DNA of 64,000 bases from Devosia geojensis. Lineage in GTDB: Bacteria; Pseudomonadota; Alphaproteobacteria; Rhizobiales; Devosiaceae. The stretch is from the NCBI RefSeq assembly GCF_000969415.1, contig NZ_JZEX01000119.1, positions 62,001 to 126,000 on the forward strand, in the 5' to 3' direction. Positions 47,486 to 56,206 of this stretch are shown here, piece by piece (the first letter of the stretch is position 1; the number at the start of each line of letters is the position of its first letter). A program made the position numbers and the translations under genes. The notes beneath the pieces were generated by a model, which was not told where the DNA came from, searched no databases, and worked only from the letters and a program-made list of their open reading frames with translations.

Positions 47486-48445
47486 TCAGGCCACCTTGAT
47501 GCGCGGATCGACAGCGGCGTAGGCGATGTCGGTCAGCAGGTTGACGATGATGACGCAGGCGCCGGTGAGGAGCGTTGCGCACATGATGACGGGATAGTCG
47601 CGCCGCAGCACCGCGTTGACCATCAGCAGGCCCATGCCGGGCCAGTCGAAGATGCTCTCGATGAAGATGGCGCCGCCGATGGCGATGCCGATGGTCGAGC
47701 CGATGAGGGTGATGACCGGCAGGAGGGCGTTGCGTACGGCGTGCTTGACGATGACCCAGAACTCGGTAACGCCCTTGGCGCGGGCGGTACGCACATAATC
47801 CTGCGAGAGCACCTCGAGGAGCGACGAGCGCATGTAGCGCATGATGAGCGCGCCGTGGCCGATGGCGAGAAGGCTCGCCGGAAGGATGAGGTGCGCGAGC
47901 AGATCGGTGAGCGAGAACGGCGCGCCGGGGGTGAGCATGCCGCCGGCCGGCGCCCAGCGCAGCATCACGGCAAAGATATAGAGGCCGAGGAGCGCGGTGA
48001 GGAAGGCGGGGCTCGATATGCCGACGAAGGCGAGAACGGAGAGCCCGACATCGGTCGGCTGGTTGCGCCGCACGGCGCTGATGATCCCCGCCGCGATGCC
48101 GGCCACGGTGGCAATGAGCAACCCCGAAAACATCAGGAGTATCGTCGGCCCGATGCGGCCGAGGACGAGCGGCAGCACCGGCTCGCCGCCGCGCTGGATG
48201 GAATAGCCGAAATCGCCGGTCACCGCGGCACCGAGCCAGGCGAAATACTGGACCGGCAGCGGCTGGTCGAGGCCGAGGCGGACGCGTAGGGCACCGAGGT
48301 CGGATGCGGACATCGGCACGGACGGGTTGATGTAGGCATCGATCGGATCGCCCGGCGCCAGCCGCAGCATGCCGAAGATGAGGACTGTCAGGGCCAGCAG
48401 CATCAGGAGGCCGACTGCCGAACGGCGAAGAATGTAGTGCAGCAT
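47486..48445 (-). CDS. ABC transporter permease, DppB type
   Basis: 319 residues from ATG 48445; the frame remains open upstream across the SBP gene but only as an Arg-rich shadow. N-terminal [20 protein letters not shown], then [14 protein letters not shown] loop [21 protein letters not shown]-terminal [14 protein letters not shown]. Separated from the SBP gene by a terminator-like hairpin. Confidence 0.94.
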   Translation of the reverse strand: MLHYILRRSAVGLLMLLALTVLIFGMLRLAPGDPIDAYINPSVPMSASDLGALRVRLGLDQPLPVQYFAWLGAAVTGDFGYSIQRGGEPVLPLVLGRIGPTILLMFSGLLIATVAGIAAGIISAVRRNQPTDVGLSVLAFVGISSPAFLTALLGLYIFAVMLRWAPAGGMLTPGAPFSLTDLLAHLILPASLLAIGHGALIMRYMRSSLLEVLSQDYVRTARAKGVTEFWVIVKHAVRNALLPVITLIGSTIGIAIGGAIFIESIFDWPGMGLLMVNAVLRRDYPVIMCATLLTGACVIIVNLLTDIAYAAVDPRIKVA

Positions 48446-48474
48446 GGTCCAGCCAGCTCGAGCCTCATGGAAAA

Positions 48475-48501
48475 GGCGCGACCGGATACGCCGGCCGCGC
48501 C
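48475..48501 (-). terminator. Terminator-like hairpin after SBP gene
   Basis: Eleven-base stem with one mismatch (48475-48485 against 48491-48501; GGCGCG...CGCGCC ends) and a 5-base loop. On the minus strand it is followed immediately by TTTT (48474-48471). It lies 18 bases after the SBP stop and before the permeases, so it probably attenuates the operon to give more SBP than membrane protein. Confidence 0.65.
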
Positions 48502-48519
48502 CCACTCTCTTGGATCGCG

Positions 48520-50106
48520 CTACTGCGCGATATCCCAATCCTCCGGATGGGCAGCGAACGGCCCGCCACCGGGAGCGGGCGTCCAGACGAAGTCGACGAG
48601 GTCGCTGGAGACGACGCCATAGCGGCTGGCGACCCACATCGGTCCCCAGGGCAGCTCGGCGTTCATCACCCGGCAGACCTCCTGCCACTTGGCTTCGGCG
48701 GCGACCGGATCGGTCTCGGCCATGGCCCCATCGAGGGCGGCGGTGAGGTCCGGCATCTCGACGCGCATGATGTTGTTGCCGGCCGGCGGCAACTGGGCGG
48801 CGTTGAGGCCGACGTTGAGGGATGCGGGGTTTGGCCCGTTCTGCAGACCGGCATAAACCAACGGGAAATCCTGCCAGTTCTCGCCGCGCACGATGCCGTT
48901 GTAGCCGGGCGTATCGAGGGCGCGCGGCACGACGTTGATCCCAACCTGCGCGAGCATCGCCTGGATCGCCGCCATGACATTGGCGACCTGCGGCGTGTTG
49001 TAATAGGTCAACCAGGAGATGGGGGCATCGCCATTGATTTCGGCCCAGCCGGCTTCCTCGAGCAGGGTCCGCGCCTTTTCCGGATCGTAGGCGTATGGCT
49101 CGATGCCTTCCGGTACGAACTGCGGGACCACGTAGCCGCAATTGGCGAGCTTGGCGGCGCCGCCGAAAAGGCTGGCGACGATGCCTTCGCGATCGATGGC
49201 GTGCATCACCGCCTGGCGCACGCGCACGTCGTCCCATAGGCCCGAGCGGTGGTTGAAGCCGATATAGTTGACGACGAAGGAGTCCCCCTCGATCACGCGG
49301 AACGCGTCGTTCCCCTCAAAGGTCTTGGCATCGTCCGGCTCGGCGAAGGTGAACTGGATCTCTCCGGCCTTCAGCGCGGCGACGGCCGCCGCCGGGTTGG
49401 CGAAGTAGCGGTTGATCAGGCGGTCGACCTTGGGGCGGCCCTCGCGGTAGTCCTCGAAGGCGGCGAGCTCGACATACTGGTCGCTCACGTACTGCACGAA
49501 GCGGAACGGCCCGGTGCCCACAGGCTCGGTTGACCACCAGTCGTTCTGGGCGATCTCGGCGACGTGGATGTCGGCAAGGGCGTGCTCGGGCAGCATCATC
49601 ACCTGGGCGAGGACCGACAGGAATGCCGAGTTGGGCTGGCTGAGTGTAACCACGACTGTCCGCTCATCGGGCGTCTCGATGCTGGCGATATCGGCAAGGC
49701 GCGCAGCAAAAAGGCTGCCGCTATCGGCGTTCTTGGCGAGCTCGAGCGTGAACTTGACGTCGGCGGAAGTGAAGGGCTCGCCGTCGTGCCAGGTCGCCTC
49801 GACGAGGTTGAATGTATAGGTGAGGCTATCCTCGCTGATCGTATGTTCGGAGGCCAGCGCGCCCTCGATCTGCGAGAGATCGGCCGAATAGATGACGAGC
49901 GGCTCGTAATAGGTGCTGAGCCAGGTAAAGCCCGCCGTCGCGGTCAGCGGGTTGAAGTTGCCCGGAAAGCCGCCGGGGCCGACATCGAAGCCGCCGGTGA
50001 TGGTCTTTGCGTCCTGCGCAATGGCCGGCGCCGGCGTCATTGCCGTGGCGGCTGCCAATGCAAAACCCATGGCCGCCAGAAGGCGCCCGAAATTCCGTCT
50101 ATGCAT
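48520..50106 (-). CDS. ABC transporter substrate-binding protein, family 5
   Basis: 528 residues, AGGGAGGGG before the ATG. Signal peptide residues 1-30 ([23 protein letters not shown]). Landmarks: [71 protein letters not shown]. Periplasmic receptor of the GntR-linked importer. Metabolic neighbours of sugar-acid type suggest a non-peptide ligand. Confidence 0.94.
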   Translation of the reverse strand: MHRRNFGRLLAAMGFALAAATAMTPAPAIAQDAKTITGGFDVGPGGFPGNFNPLTATAGFTWLSTYYEPLVIYSADLSQIEGALASEHTISEDSLTYTFNLVEATWHDGEPFTSADVKFTLELAKNADSGSLFAARLADIASIETPDERTVVVTLSQPNSAFLSVLAQVMMLPEHALADIHVAEIAQNDWWSTEPVGTGPFRFVQYVSDQYVELAAFEDYREGRPKVDRLINRYFANPAAAVAALKAGEIQFTFAEPDDAKTFEGNDAFRVIEGDSFVVNYIGFNHRSGLWDDVRVRQAVMHAIDREGIVASLFGGAAKLANCGYVVPQFVPEGIEPYAYDPEKARTLLEEAGWAEINGDAPISWLTYYNTPQVANVMAAIQAMLAQVGINVVPRALDTPGYNGIVRGENWQDFPLVYAGLQNGPNPASLNVGLNAAQLPPAGNNIMRVEMPDLTAALDGAMAETDPVAAEAKWQEVCRVMNAELPWGPMWVASRYGVVSSDLVDFVWTPAPGGGPFAAHPEDWDIAQ

Positions 50107-50145
50107 GTTTCCCCTCCCTTTGGGTGACTCTCTGCTTTGTCGCGG

Positions 50146-50859
50146 TCAGGTTTCTCCCGACCGGTTTGCGGCGATGACTTTCTGGATGCCCGAATAATGA
50201 TCGCCGAGGCGCCGGCGGGCCGCCTCGACGTCCTTGGCGGCGACGGCCTCGACGATCTCGTGGTGGTCGCGCCAGGTATCGAGCGGCGTCGGATTGGTGA
50301 GGTTGGCAAAGCCCGAGGCCTTGTAGAAAGCCGTCCAGAAGATATCGATGAGGGCGCTCAGCATCTTGTTGTTCTGGCAGCGGAACAGGAGCTGGTGGAA
50401 CTGCTGGTCGTCCTCGGCGAAGCTCTCTCCGCGTTCGGCCTTCCGGCGCATGCGCTCGGTGACCTGCCGCAATTCGGCAAGGTCGTCCTCTCCGATCATC
50501 TCGATCGTTCGGTCGATGAGGCCGGTCTCGAGCACCCGCCGGATTTCGCGCAGTTCCTCGACGTCGCGCAGCGATGCCTGCAGCCCGTAGGCGAGGTTGT
50601 CGAGCAGCGGGGCGAAGGAGAATTCCTTGACGAAGACCCCTACCCCGCGGCGCGTCTCGAGGATGCCGAGCGACTCCAGCGCCTTTATCGCCTCACGCAC
50701 GGAATTGCGCCCGACGCCCAGCTGCTGGGCAAGGAACGTCTCGGGAGGCAGCGGCGCGCCGGCGGCGAGGTCGTTCTCCTCGATGTAATTGCGCAGGCTT
50801 TCCTGCACGCTGACGTGCAGAAGTGGCGGACGCTCAAGGGGTTTGATCGGCTTGTTCAA
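50146..50859 (-). CDS. GntR-family regulator, FadR subfamily
   Basis: 237 residues from a TTG at 50859 with AGGA upstream. N-terminal winged HTH (residues about 13-77; LRNYIEENDLAAGAPLPPETFLAQQLGVGRNSVREAIKALESLGIL) and C-terminal all-helical FCD domain with DQQFHQLLF and HHEIVEAVAAKD His-containing motifs that usually bind a metal and a carboxylate. First in the minus-strand operon, divergent from a DapA-family gene. Typical ligand: a sugar acid. Confidence 0.92.
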   Translation of the reverse strand: MNKPIKPLERPPLLHVSVQESLRNYIEENDLAAGAPLPPETFLAQQLGVGRNSVREAIKALESLGILETRRGVGVFVKEFSFAPLLDNLAYGLQASLRDVEELREIRRVLETGLIDRTIEMIGEDDLAELRQVTERMRRKAERGESFAEDDQQFHQLLFRCQNNKMLSALIDIFWTAFYKASGFANLTNPTPLDTWRDHHEIVEAVAAKDVEAARRRLGDHYSGIQKVIAANRSGET

Positions 50860-50904
50860 GAAAATTCCTCGACCGGGAGCGATCGTATGCGTTGAGGTAT
50901 ATCG

Positions 50905-50926
50905 ACTTGTAGGATATGTTGCAAGT
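50905..50926. promoter_or_regulatory. Inverted repeat in GntR divergent region
   Basis: Arms ACTTG (50905-50909) and CAAGT (50922-50926) with 12 bases between, within the A+T-rich part of the 116-base gap between the GntR gene and the divergent DapA-family gene. Position suits a GntR operator, but the sequence does not fit the FadR consensus well. Confidence 0.35.
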
Positions 50927-50975
50927 TATCTCGTGAAGGCGGCTGAAGCGGCCTCGATGCAATGGGAGGAAGAAG

Positions 50976-51929
50976 GTGGAAGCAGCCAAGTTCGAACGGC
51001 GCGACGGGCGTTGGGGAGCGGTGCGCGGCAACTGGGCGACGCTGCTGCTGCCGATAGCGGAAGACGATTCGATCGACTTCTCCCGCCTCGCCGACGAGAT
51101 GGACACGCTCGTTGCGGCGGGTGTGGACGGCGTCTATTCCAACGGCACGGCGGGGGAGTTCCACAACCAGACCGAGGCCGAGTTCGACGCCATCCAGCAG
51201 ATGCTGGCCGATCGCTGCGGCGCGGCTTCAGTCCCGTTCGTGATCGGCGCCTGCCAGCCGGATCCGCGCGTTTCGCTCGAGCGGGTGCGCCGGGCTGCCG
51301 CGCTGCGGCCTGAAGCCATCCAGGTGATCCTGCCCGACTGGTGGCCGGTGACGATGCCCGAGGCGCAAGACTTCCTCGATCTCGCGGCGCAGGCGGCCGG
51401 TACCGTTCCGCTGATCCTCTACCACCCGCCGCACGCCAAGCGGGTCTTCGCGCCCGAGCAACTGGCGGAAATTCTCGCCCCCTTCCCCAACGTCGTCGGG
51501 ATCAAGATGGGCGACGGGGACGCCGACTGGTATGCGCAAGCGCGCCGGCATCTCGGCGATATCGGCATCTATGTTCCAGGTCACCATCTGGCGACCGGCG
51601 TCAGCGAAGGGGTGGCGGCGGGGGCGTTCTCGAACGTCGCGTGCCTCAGCCCGTCCGGCGCGCAGCGGTGGACGCAGCTGATGGCAACGGACCTTGAGGC
51701 CGCGCTCGGCATCGAACGGAAGCTGCGCTCGTTCTTCGACACCCACATCGTTCCTTTCGGCAGGGTGCACGGGTATTCCAACGCGGCGCTCGACAAACTG
51801 CTGGCCGCAATCGGCGGCTGGGCGGATGTGGGCACCCGTTTGCGGCGCCCCTATCGCTGGATCGATCCGCAGGTCGTTCCGGCCCTGCGCCGGGAAGCGC
51901 GGGCGGCCTTACCCGAGATCATGGGGTGA
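50976..51929 (+). CDS. DapA/NanA-family lyase or dehydratase no. 2
   Basis: 317 residues; GTG start at 50976 with GGGAGGA five bases upstream. Schiff-base Lys177 (VVGIKMGDGDADW), Tyr149 (PLILYHPPHAKRV), entry motif GVYSNGTAGEFHNQ. It differs from the paralogue at 45669 around the Lys (KMGDG versus KDSSG), so the two probably act on different keto-acids. Coupled to the following sulfatase gene, whose ATG lies 5 bases after its stop. Confidence 0.9.
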   Translation: MEAAKFERRDGRWGAVRGNWATLLLPIAEDDSIDFSRLADEMDTLVAAGVDGVYSNGTAGEFHNQTEAEFDAIQQMLADRCGAASVPFVIGACQPDPRVSLERVRRAAALRPEAIQVILPDWWPVTMPEAQDFLDLAAQAAGTVPLILYHPPHAKRVFAPEQLAEILAPFPNVVGIKMGDGDADWYAQARRHLGDIGIYVPGHHLATGVSEGVAAGAFSNVACLSPSGAQRWTQLMATDLEAALGIERKLRSFFDTHIVPFGRVHGYSNAALDKLLAAIGGWADVGTRLRRPYRWIDPQVVPALRREARAALPEIMG

Positions 51930-51934
51930 ACGCC

Positions 51935-53398
51935 ATGGCCAAGCCCAACATCCTGATGATCATGACGGACCAGCAGCGGCGCGACACGCTCGGTGCCTAT
52001 GGCTGCGACTGGATCCCGACGCCCAATCTCGACCGCCTCGCCTCGGAGGGCGTGGTGTTCGAGAACTGCACGGTCGACAACCCGATCTGCACCCCGTCGC
52101 GCGCCAGCATCTTTACCGGCAAGCCCGTACCGGACCATGGTGTCCTACGCGTCCATGACAACCTGCCGCCGGACGAACGCCTGTTTCCGGAACGGCTGCG
52201 GGACGAAGCCGGCTACCGCACGGCGCTTTTCGGCAAGCTGCACGTCAGCAGCCGCGTGCAGGAGCAGGAGAGCCGGCATCCGCACGACGGCTTCGACATC
52301 TACGAGTGGTGCCTGGACCCGACGGTCGCGCTCGACAGCCCGTTCAACGGCTATGCCGCCTGGATTGAAAAGACCGCGCCCGATTTCCTCGCCGCGTTGC
52401 GGCGGAACGGCCGGGGAGAGCTGCACCACCCGGAGGCCGTGCATTCGAGCAAATGGGCGGCGGACAGGACCATCGCATTCATCGAGTCGGCCAACGCAGA
52501 CCCGCGGCCGTTCTTCTGCCTGATGAGCCTCTTCGATCCGCACGACCCCTACGCGGACCACCCGCTCGCCGCGCGCGACCGGATCGATCCGGCGAGGATT
52601 CCTGTACCGATCCCGCCGTGGAGCGATCAGCCCGGATGCGTGCAGCGGGAACAGGAGGAATCTTACCTCGGGCGGTTCGGCGATTTCTCGGCGAACGAGA
52701 TCGCGGAAATCCGCTTCGGCTACGGCGCCTCCATCGCCTTTCTCGACGAGCAGATCGGCCGTGTTCTCGCGGCGCTCGAGGCCGCGGGGCTGACGGAGGA
52801 CACGCTGGTCATCTTCGTGTCCGACCATGGCGACCAGCTCGGCGACCATGGCCTCTTCGTCAAAGGGGTAGCCCTCTACGAGCCGACCGTCGGCGTGCCC
52901 CTTCTGCTGCGCTGGCCCGGCCGCATTGCCGCCGGTGAGCGCAGCACGGCCCTGGCGCAAGGACGCGACATCGCCGCAACCTGCCTGGCGGCGGCAGGGC
53001 TGGACACCGCGTCGTGTCCGCTGAGCGAGGACCTGGTGACCATGGCGTCACGCAACAAGGCCGAACGGACGGCGGCCATCTGCGCCTACCGCAACTCCGG
53101 AATCAACGCCGGCGGGCGTTTCTGGGGTCCTCCAATGCGCTCCACCATGGCACGCAACGGGCGTTTCAAGTTGACGGTCTACACCAGCGCGGACAGCAGC
53201 GAACGCGAGCTTTTCGACCTTGAGCTCGATCCGCAGGAGACCCGCAACCTCGCCGGCGATCCGGACCATGCGAGGACGGAACTCGCTTTGCTCGGCGAGA
53301 TAGCCGCGTTCGTCGACCATGAGGCGGCCATAGCCCTGCCCCGTGCGACCTCGTCCATTCCCAATGCCGCCCAGCGCCTGAGGAACAGCATCAAATAG
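51935..53398 (+). CDS. Cys-type S1 sulfatase, cytoplasmic, no. 3
   Basis: 487 residues from ATG 51935; a GTG at 51926 would add three residues and overlap the upstream stop. No signal peptide. Asp12 metal ligand (ILMIMTDQQRRD), formylglycine motif C52-T-P-S-R56 (NPICTPSRASIFTGK), SDHGDQLGDHGLFVKG. The CTPSR core equals the classical FGE recognition hexapeptide core. Choline-sulfatase-like architecture; substrate not assigned. In one unit with DapA-family gene no. 2. Confidence 0.93.
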   Translation: MAKPNILMIMTDQQRRDTLGAYGCDWIPTPNLDRLASEGVVFENCTVDNPICTPSRASIFTGKPVPDHGVLRVHDNLPPDERLFPERLRDEAGYRTALFGKLHVSSRVQEQESRHPHDGFDIYEWCLDPTVALDSPFNGYAAWIEKTAPDFLAALRRNGRGELHHPEAVHSSKWAADRTIAFIESANADPRPFFCLMSLFDPHDPYADHPLAARDRIDPARIPVPIPPWSDQPGCVQREQEESYLGRFGDFSANEIAEIRFGYGASIAFLDEQIGRVLAALEAAGLTEDTLVIFVSDHGDQLGDHGLFVKGVALYEPTVGVPLLLRWPGRIAAGERSTALAQGRDIAATCLAAAGLDTASCPLSEDLVTMASRNKAERTAAICAYRNSGINAGGRFWGPPMRSTMARNGRFKLTVYTSADSSERELFDLELDPQETRNLAGDPDHARTELALLGEIAAFVDHEAAIALPRATSSIPNAAQRLRNSIK

Positions 53399-53410
53399 CA
53401 AAGCGGCTCC

Positions 53411-54136
53411 TCAACGGCGGGCGCGGCGCCAGGCTTCGAACGCCTCAAGGTTGCGTGGGTCGGTCGCCGGGTAGAGCCCGGTGATCGACGCGCCGTCCTG
53501 GACGCGCTCCAGGACAAAGTCCTCGTAGGCCGTCATCTCCACCGCCTCTTCGGCAACCTCGTCCGCCAGATGCAAAGGGATCACGGCGACGCCCTCGCCG
53601 TCGCCCACGATCACATCGCCCGGCCAGACCGCCACGTCCCCGCAGCCGATCGGGATGTCCATTTCCAGCGCCTGGTGCAGCGTCAGGTTGGTCGGCGCGG
53701 AGGGGCGGTTGTGATAGGCGGGGAAGCCGAGGGCGGCGATCTCGGGGCTGTCGCGGAAACCGCCATCGGTCACCACGCCCTCGACGCCCCGGCGCATCAG
53801 GCGCGTGACGAGGATCGAGCCGGCCGAGGCCGCGCGCGGGTCCTTGCGGCTATCCATGACGAAAACGCAGCCGGGCGGGCAGGTTTCGACGGCCTTGCGC
53901 TGCGGATGCTCGGGATTGCGGAACACTTCGAGCCCGTTGAGATCCTCGCGGGCCGGAATGTAGCGCAGCGTGAACGCCTGGCCGACCATGGTGCGCTCTA
54001 CCGGCCCGACCGGGCGCACGTCCTGCAGGAACTGGTTGCGCAGGCCCCGCTTGAACAGCGCGGTGCAGAGCGTCGCCGTGCTTACTTCGCGCAGCTTGTC
54101 ACGTGTGGCCTCGCTCAGCCGGTTGTGCCAGGTCAT
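53411..54136 (-). CDS. RraA-family aldolase/decarboxylase-like protein
   Basis: 241 residues, GAGGAGG upstream. RraA/HMG-aldolase fold: GPVERTMVGQAFTLRYIP, VEGVVTDGGFRDSPEI with the conserved Arg and Asp of metal-dependent 4-hydroxy-2-oxoacid aldolases, and GDVIVGDGEGVAVIP. In catabolic clusters such proteins cleave 4-hydroxy-2-oxo acids or decarboxylate oxaloacetate rather than regulate RNase E. Last gene of the minus-strand run that begins with the alginate importer. Confidence 0.88.
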   Translation of the reverse strand: MTWHNRLSEATRDKLREVSTATLCTALFKRGLRNQFLQDVRPVGPVERTMVGQAFTLRYIPAREDLNGLEVFRNPEHPQRKAVETCPPGCVFVMDSRKDPRAASAGSILVTRLMRRGVEGVVTDGGFRDSPEIAALGFPAYHNRPSAPTNLTLHQALEMDIPIGCGDVAVWPGDVIVGDGEGVAVIPLHLADEVAEEAVEMTAYEDFVLERVQDGASITGLYPATDPRNLEAFEAWRRARR

Positions 54137-54161
54137 CGCATCGCCTCCTCTTTCGATCTTA

Positions 54162-55409
54162 TCACCAGCGCGGCACGCGGCGCTCGTAGCCGGGATCGAA
54201 CTGCTTCATGTAGGCTGTATCGTCGCGCTCGCTGACGCCGCAGGTATCGTAGAGCGCGGCGAATTCGGCAAGCCTTGCCCTGTCGAGGCCAACGCCGAGA
54301 CCAGGGCCGGGCGGCGGCGCCAGCGTCCCCCGATCGAAGGCGAGCGGTCCGCCTTCGATGATGTCGACGCCCGTCCATGGATAGTGGGTGTCGCAGGCGT
54401 AGGAGAGGTTCGGGGTCGCGGCCGCGACATGCGTCATGGCCGCAAGCGTGATACCGAGGTGCGAGTTGGAGTGCATCGACACCCCGAGCCCCAAGGTCTC
54501 GCAGACCTTGGCAAGGTGCGTCGAGGCGCGCAGCCCGCCCCAGTAATGGTGGTCGGAGAGCACGATCCTGACCGCGCCCTTCCGCACCGCCTCGGCGATC
54601 TGGTCGAACTGCAGGACGATCATGTTGGTTGCGAGCGGCAAGCTGGTCGCCGCGGCGACCTCGGCCATCGCATCCATGCCGATGACCGGATCCTCGAGAT
54701 ATTCGAGCACGCCCTCGAGGCTGCGCGCGATGTGGATCGCGGTCTCGACAGTCCAGCCGCCATTGGGGTCGATGCGCAGCGGATGGCTCGGGAAGGCCTC
54801 GCGCAGCCTGCGCATGGTCTCGATCTCGAGAGCGGGCTCCAGCACTCCGCCCTTCAGCTTCAACGAGCCGAAGCCGTAGAGACCGACGAAGCGGCGCGCC
54901 TCTTCGACCATCGCTTGCGGGGTCATCACCTCGCCCCACTCGTCCGGCGCCTCGCCGATATGGCCGGCGAATTTGTAGAAGAGATAGGCCGCGAACGGCA
55001 CCCGGTCGCGCACCTTGCCGCCCAGCAGATCGTAGAGCGGCCGGCCGAGGAGCTTGCCCTGGATGTCCATCAGCGGCACCTCGAAGGCGCTCGTCACCAC
55101 ATCGGTCAACCGGTGGTCGGCGACCGCCGACTTCGCGTTGATGCCTCCGCCCTCGGGCAGGGCGGCAAGGACCCGCGCGTGCAGCTCGTGCAGGTGGAAA
55201 GGATCGAGGCCCACCAGGGCGGGCGCGGCCTTGCGCAGGCCGGCGAGCGCCTTGCTCGACCCGTAACTTTCGCCGAGGCCTAGCGTACCGTCATCGCAGA
55301 CGACCTCGATGATCGTGCGCAGCGCATAGGGCTGATGCACGCCCTTGCAGTTGAGGAGCGGCTTGTCGGGGATGGCGACGGGTGTAAGCCGGATCTCGGC
55401 GATGCGCAT
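54162..55409 (-). CDS. Enolase-superfamily sugar-acid dehydratase, glucarate-dehydratase-like
   Basis: 415 residues from ATG 55409; upstream frame extension lies in the neighbouring gene. Catalytic set of the glucarate dehydratase subgroup: Lys184-x-Lys186 (GSLKLKGG), Asp214 (RIDPNGGW), Glu239 (EYLEDP), Asn262 (LATNMIV), and the Asp286/His313 dyad (LSDHHYWGG, SMHSNSH). Dehydrates an aldarate or aldonate to a keto-deoxy acid in the cytoplasm. With RraA- and DapA-family enzymes nearby, a complete sugar-acid route can be drawn, but the exact substrate is unknown. Confidence 0.9.
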   Translation of the reverse strand: MRIAEIRLTPVAIPDKPLLNCKGVHQPYALRTIIEVVCDDGTLGLGESYGSSKALAGLRKAAPALVGLDPFHLHELHARVLAALPEGGGINAKSAVADHRLTDVVTSAFEVPLMDIQGKLLGRPLYDLLGGKVRDRVPFAAYLFYKFAGHIGEAPDEWGEVMTPQAMVEEARRFVGLYGFGSLKLKGGVLEPALEIETMRRLREAFPSHPLRIDPNGGWTVETAIHIARSLEGVLEYLEDPVIGMDAMAEVAAATSLPLATNMIVLQFDQIAEAVRKGAVRIVLSDHHYWGGLRASTHLAKVCETLGLGVSMHSNSHLGITLAAMTHVAAATPNLSYACDTHYPWTGVDIIEGGPLAFDRGTLAPPPGPGLGVGLDRARLAEFAALYDTCGVSERDDTAYMKQFDPGYERRVPRW

Positions 55410-55417
55410 GGGTCGCC

Positions 55418-56206
55418 TCACCACCAATCGGAGGCCGCTGCTGCGGCAAGCGCTTCGTCGAGGGACGGCAGCTGGGGATGCCACAAGCGCTCCCATTCGA
55501 GGCTGACGGGGAAAGCGACACCCTCCTCCTCAAGGCGGCGCCTGAGTGCAGCCATCGGGAAATCGCCAGCTCCAGGCAGCACATAAGCGCGTCCTTCGGG
55601 CGCAGGCGCGCTGTCCTTGACGTGCATGTGGACGACGCGGGCCGCGATTTCGCCCCAGGTCACGAGCGGGTCCGTGTCGCCCTTCGCCCAGGTGTGGTGC
55701 GCGTCCCAGAGGATGCGCGCTTGCGGCACCTCGCGGCAGAAGCGCGCGAGCGGCTCGTGATGCACCAGGGCGTCGTGGGTCTCGATCATCACGTCGACCG
55801 TCCATCCGCGCTTCTCGCGAAGGTCCGTCCAGAGGTCGAGGCGCTGGCGGGCCGCGGCGATGTCGGTATCCGTCAGCACCGTCCCGCCGTCGAAAACACG
55901 CAGGTTCCGTGCACCAACCGCCTCCGCCCAAGGGACGAACCGTTCCACTTCGGCGAGATCGAAAGCCTCGCCGAAGAGGCGCGCCGACGTGCCCATGGCG
56001 ACGATCGCCACGGACTGCAACGCGAGCCAGTCCGCCAGCGCCTCGGGGGATCCGAACTCGGCGGTGAGCCGGGCCGGGACATCCACCGATCCTGACAGCG
56101 CCCGAAGCTCGATCGCGCCGATGCCGTGGTGGACGGCGAGGTCCACGACCTGCCGCAAGGAAAGGTCGGGGCAGCCGAGGGTCGAGAAGCAATGGGTGAG
56201 GCTCAT
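55418..56206 (-). CDS. Sugar phosphate isomerase/epimerase-like TIM barrel
   Basis: 262 residues, xylose-isomerase-like fold. Metal/substrate residues are likely in VDVMIETHDALVHHEPL, RILWDAHHTWAKGD and ARVVHMHVKDS. Overlaps the dehydrogenase gene upstream by 4 bases (ATGA), and the dehydratase gene starts 8 bases after its stop. Isomerises a sugar or sugar acid; specificity unknown. Confidence 0.85.
   Translation of the reverse strand: MSLTHCFSTLGCPDLSLRQVVDLAVHHGIGAIELRALSGSVDVPARLTAEFGSPEALADWLALQSVAIVAMGTSARLFGEAFDLAEVERFVPWAEAVGARNLRVFDGGTVLTDTDIAAARQRLDLWTDLREKRGWTVDVMIETHDALVHHEPLARFCREVPQARILWDAHHTWAKGDTDPLVTWGEIAARVVHMHVKDSAPAPEGRAYVLPGAGDFPMAALRRRLEEEGVAFPVSLEWERLWHPQLPSLDEALAAAAASDWW

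Noticed and set aside
47486-49237. 583-codon frame extending the DppB-type permease upstream
   Set aside because: The extension beyond 48445 lies inside the SBP gene in another frame, is Arg-rich, and would include the terminator-like hairpin.
53411-54136. RraA-family gene as regulator of RNase E
   Set aside because: Catabolic context and the VVTDGGFRD aldolase motif favour an enzymatic role.
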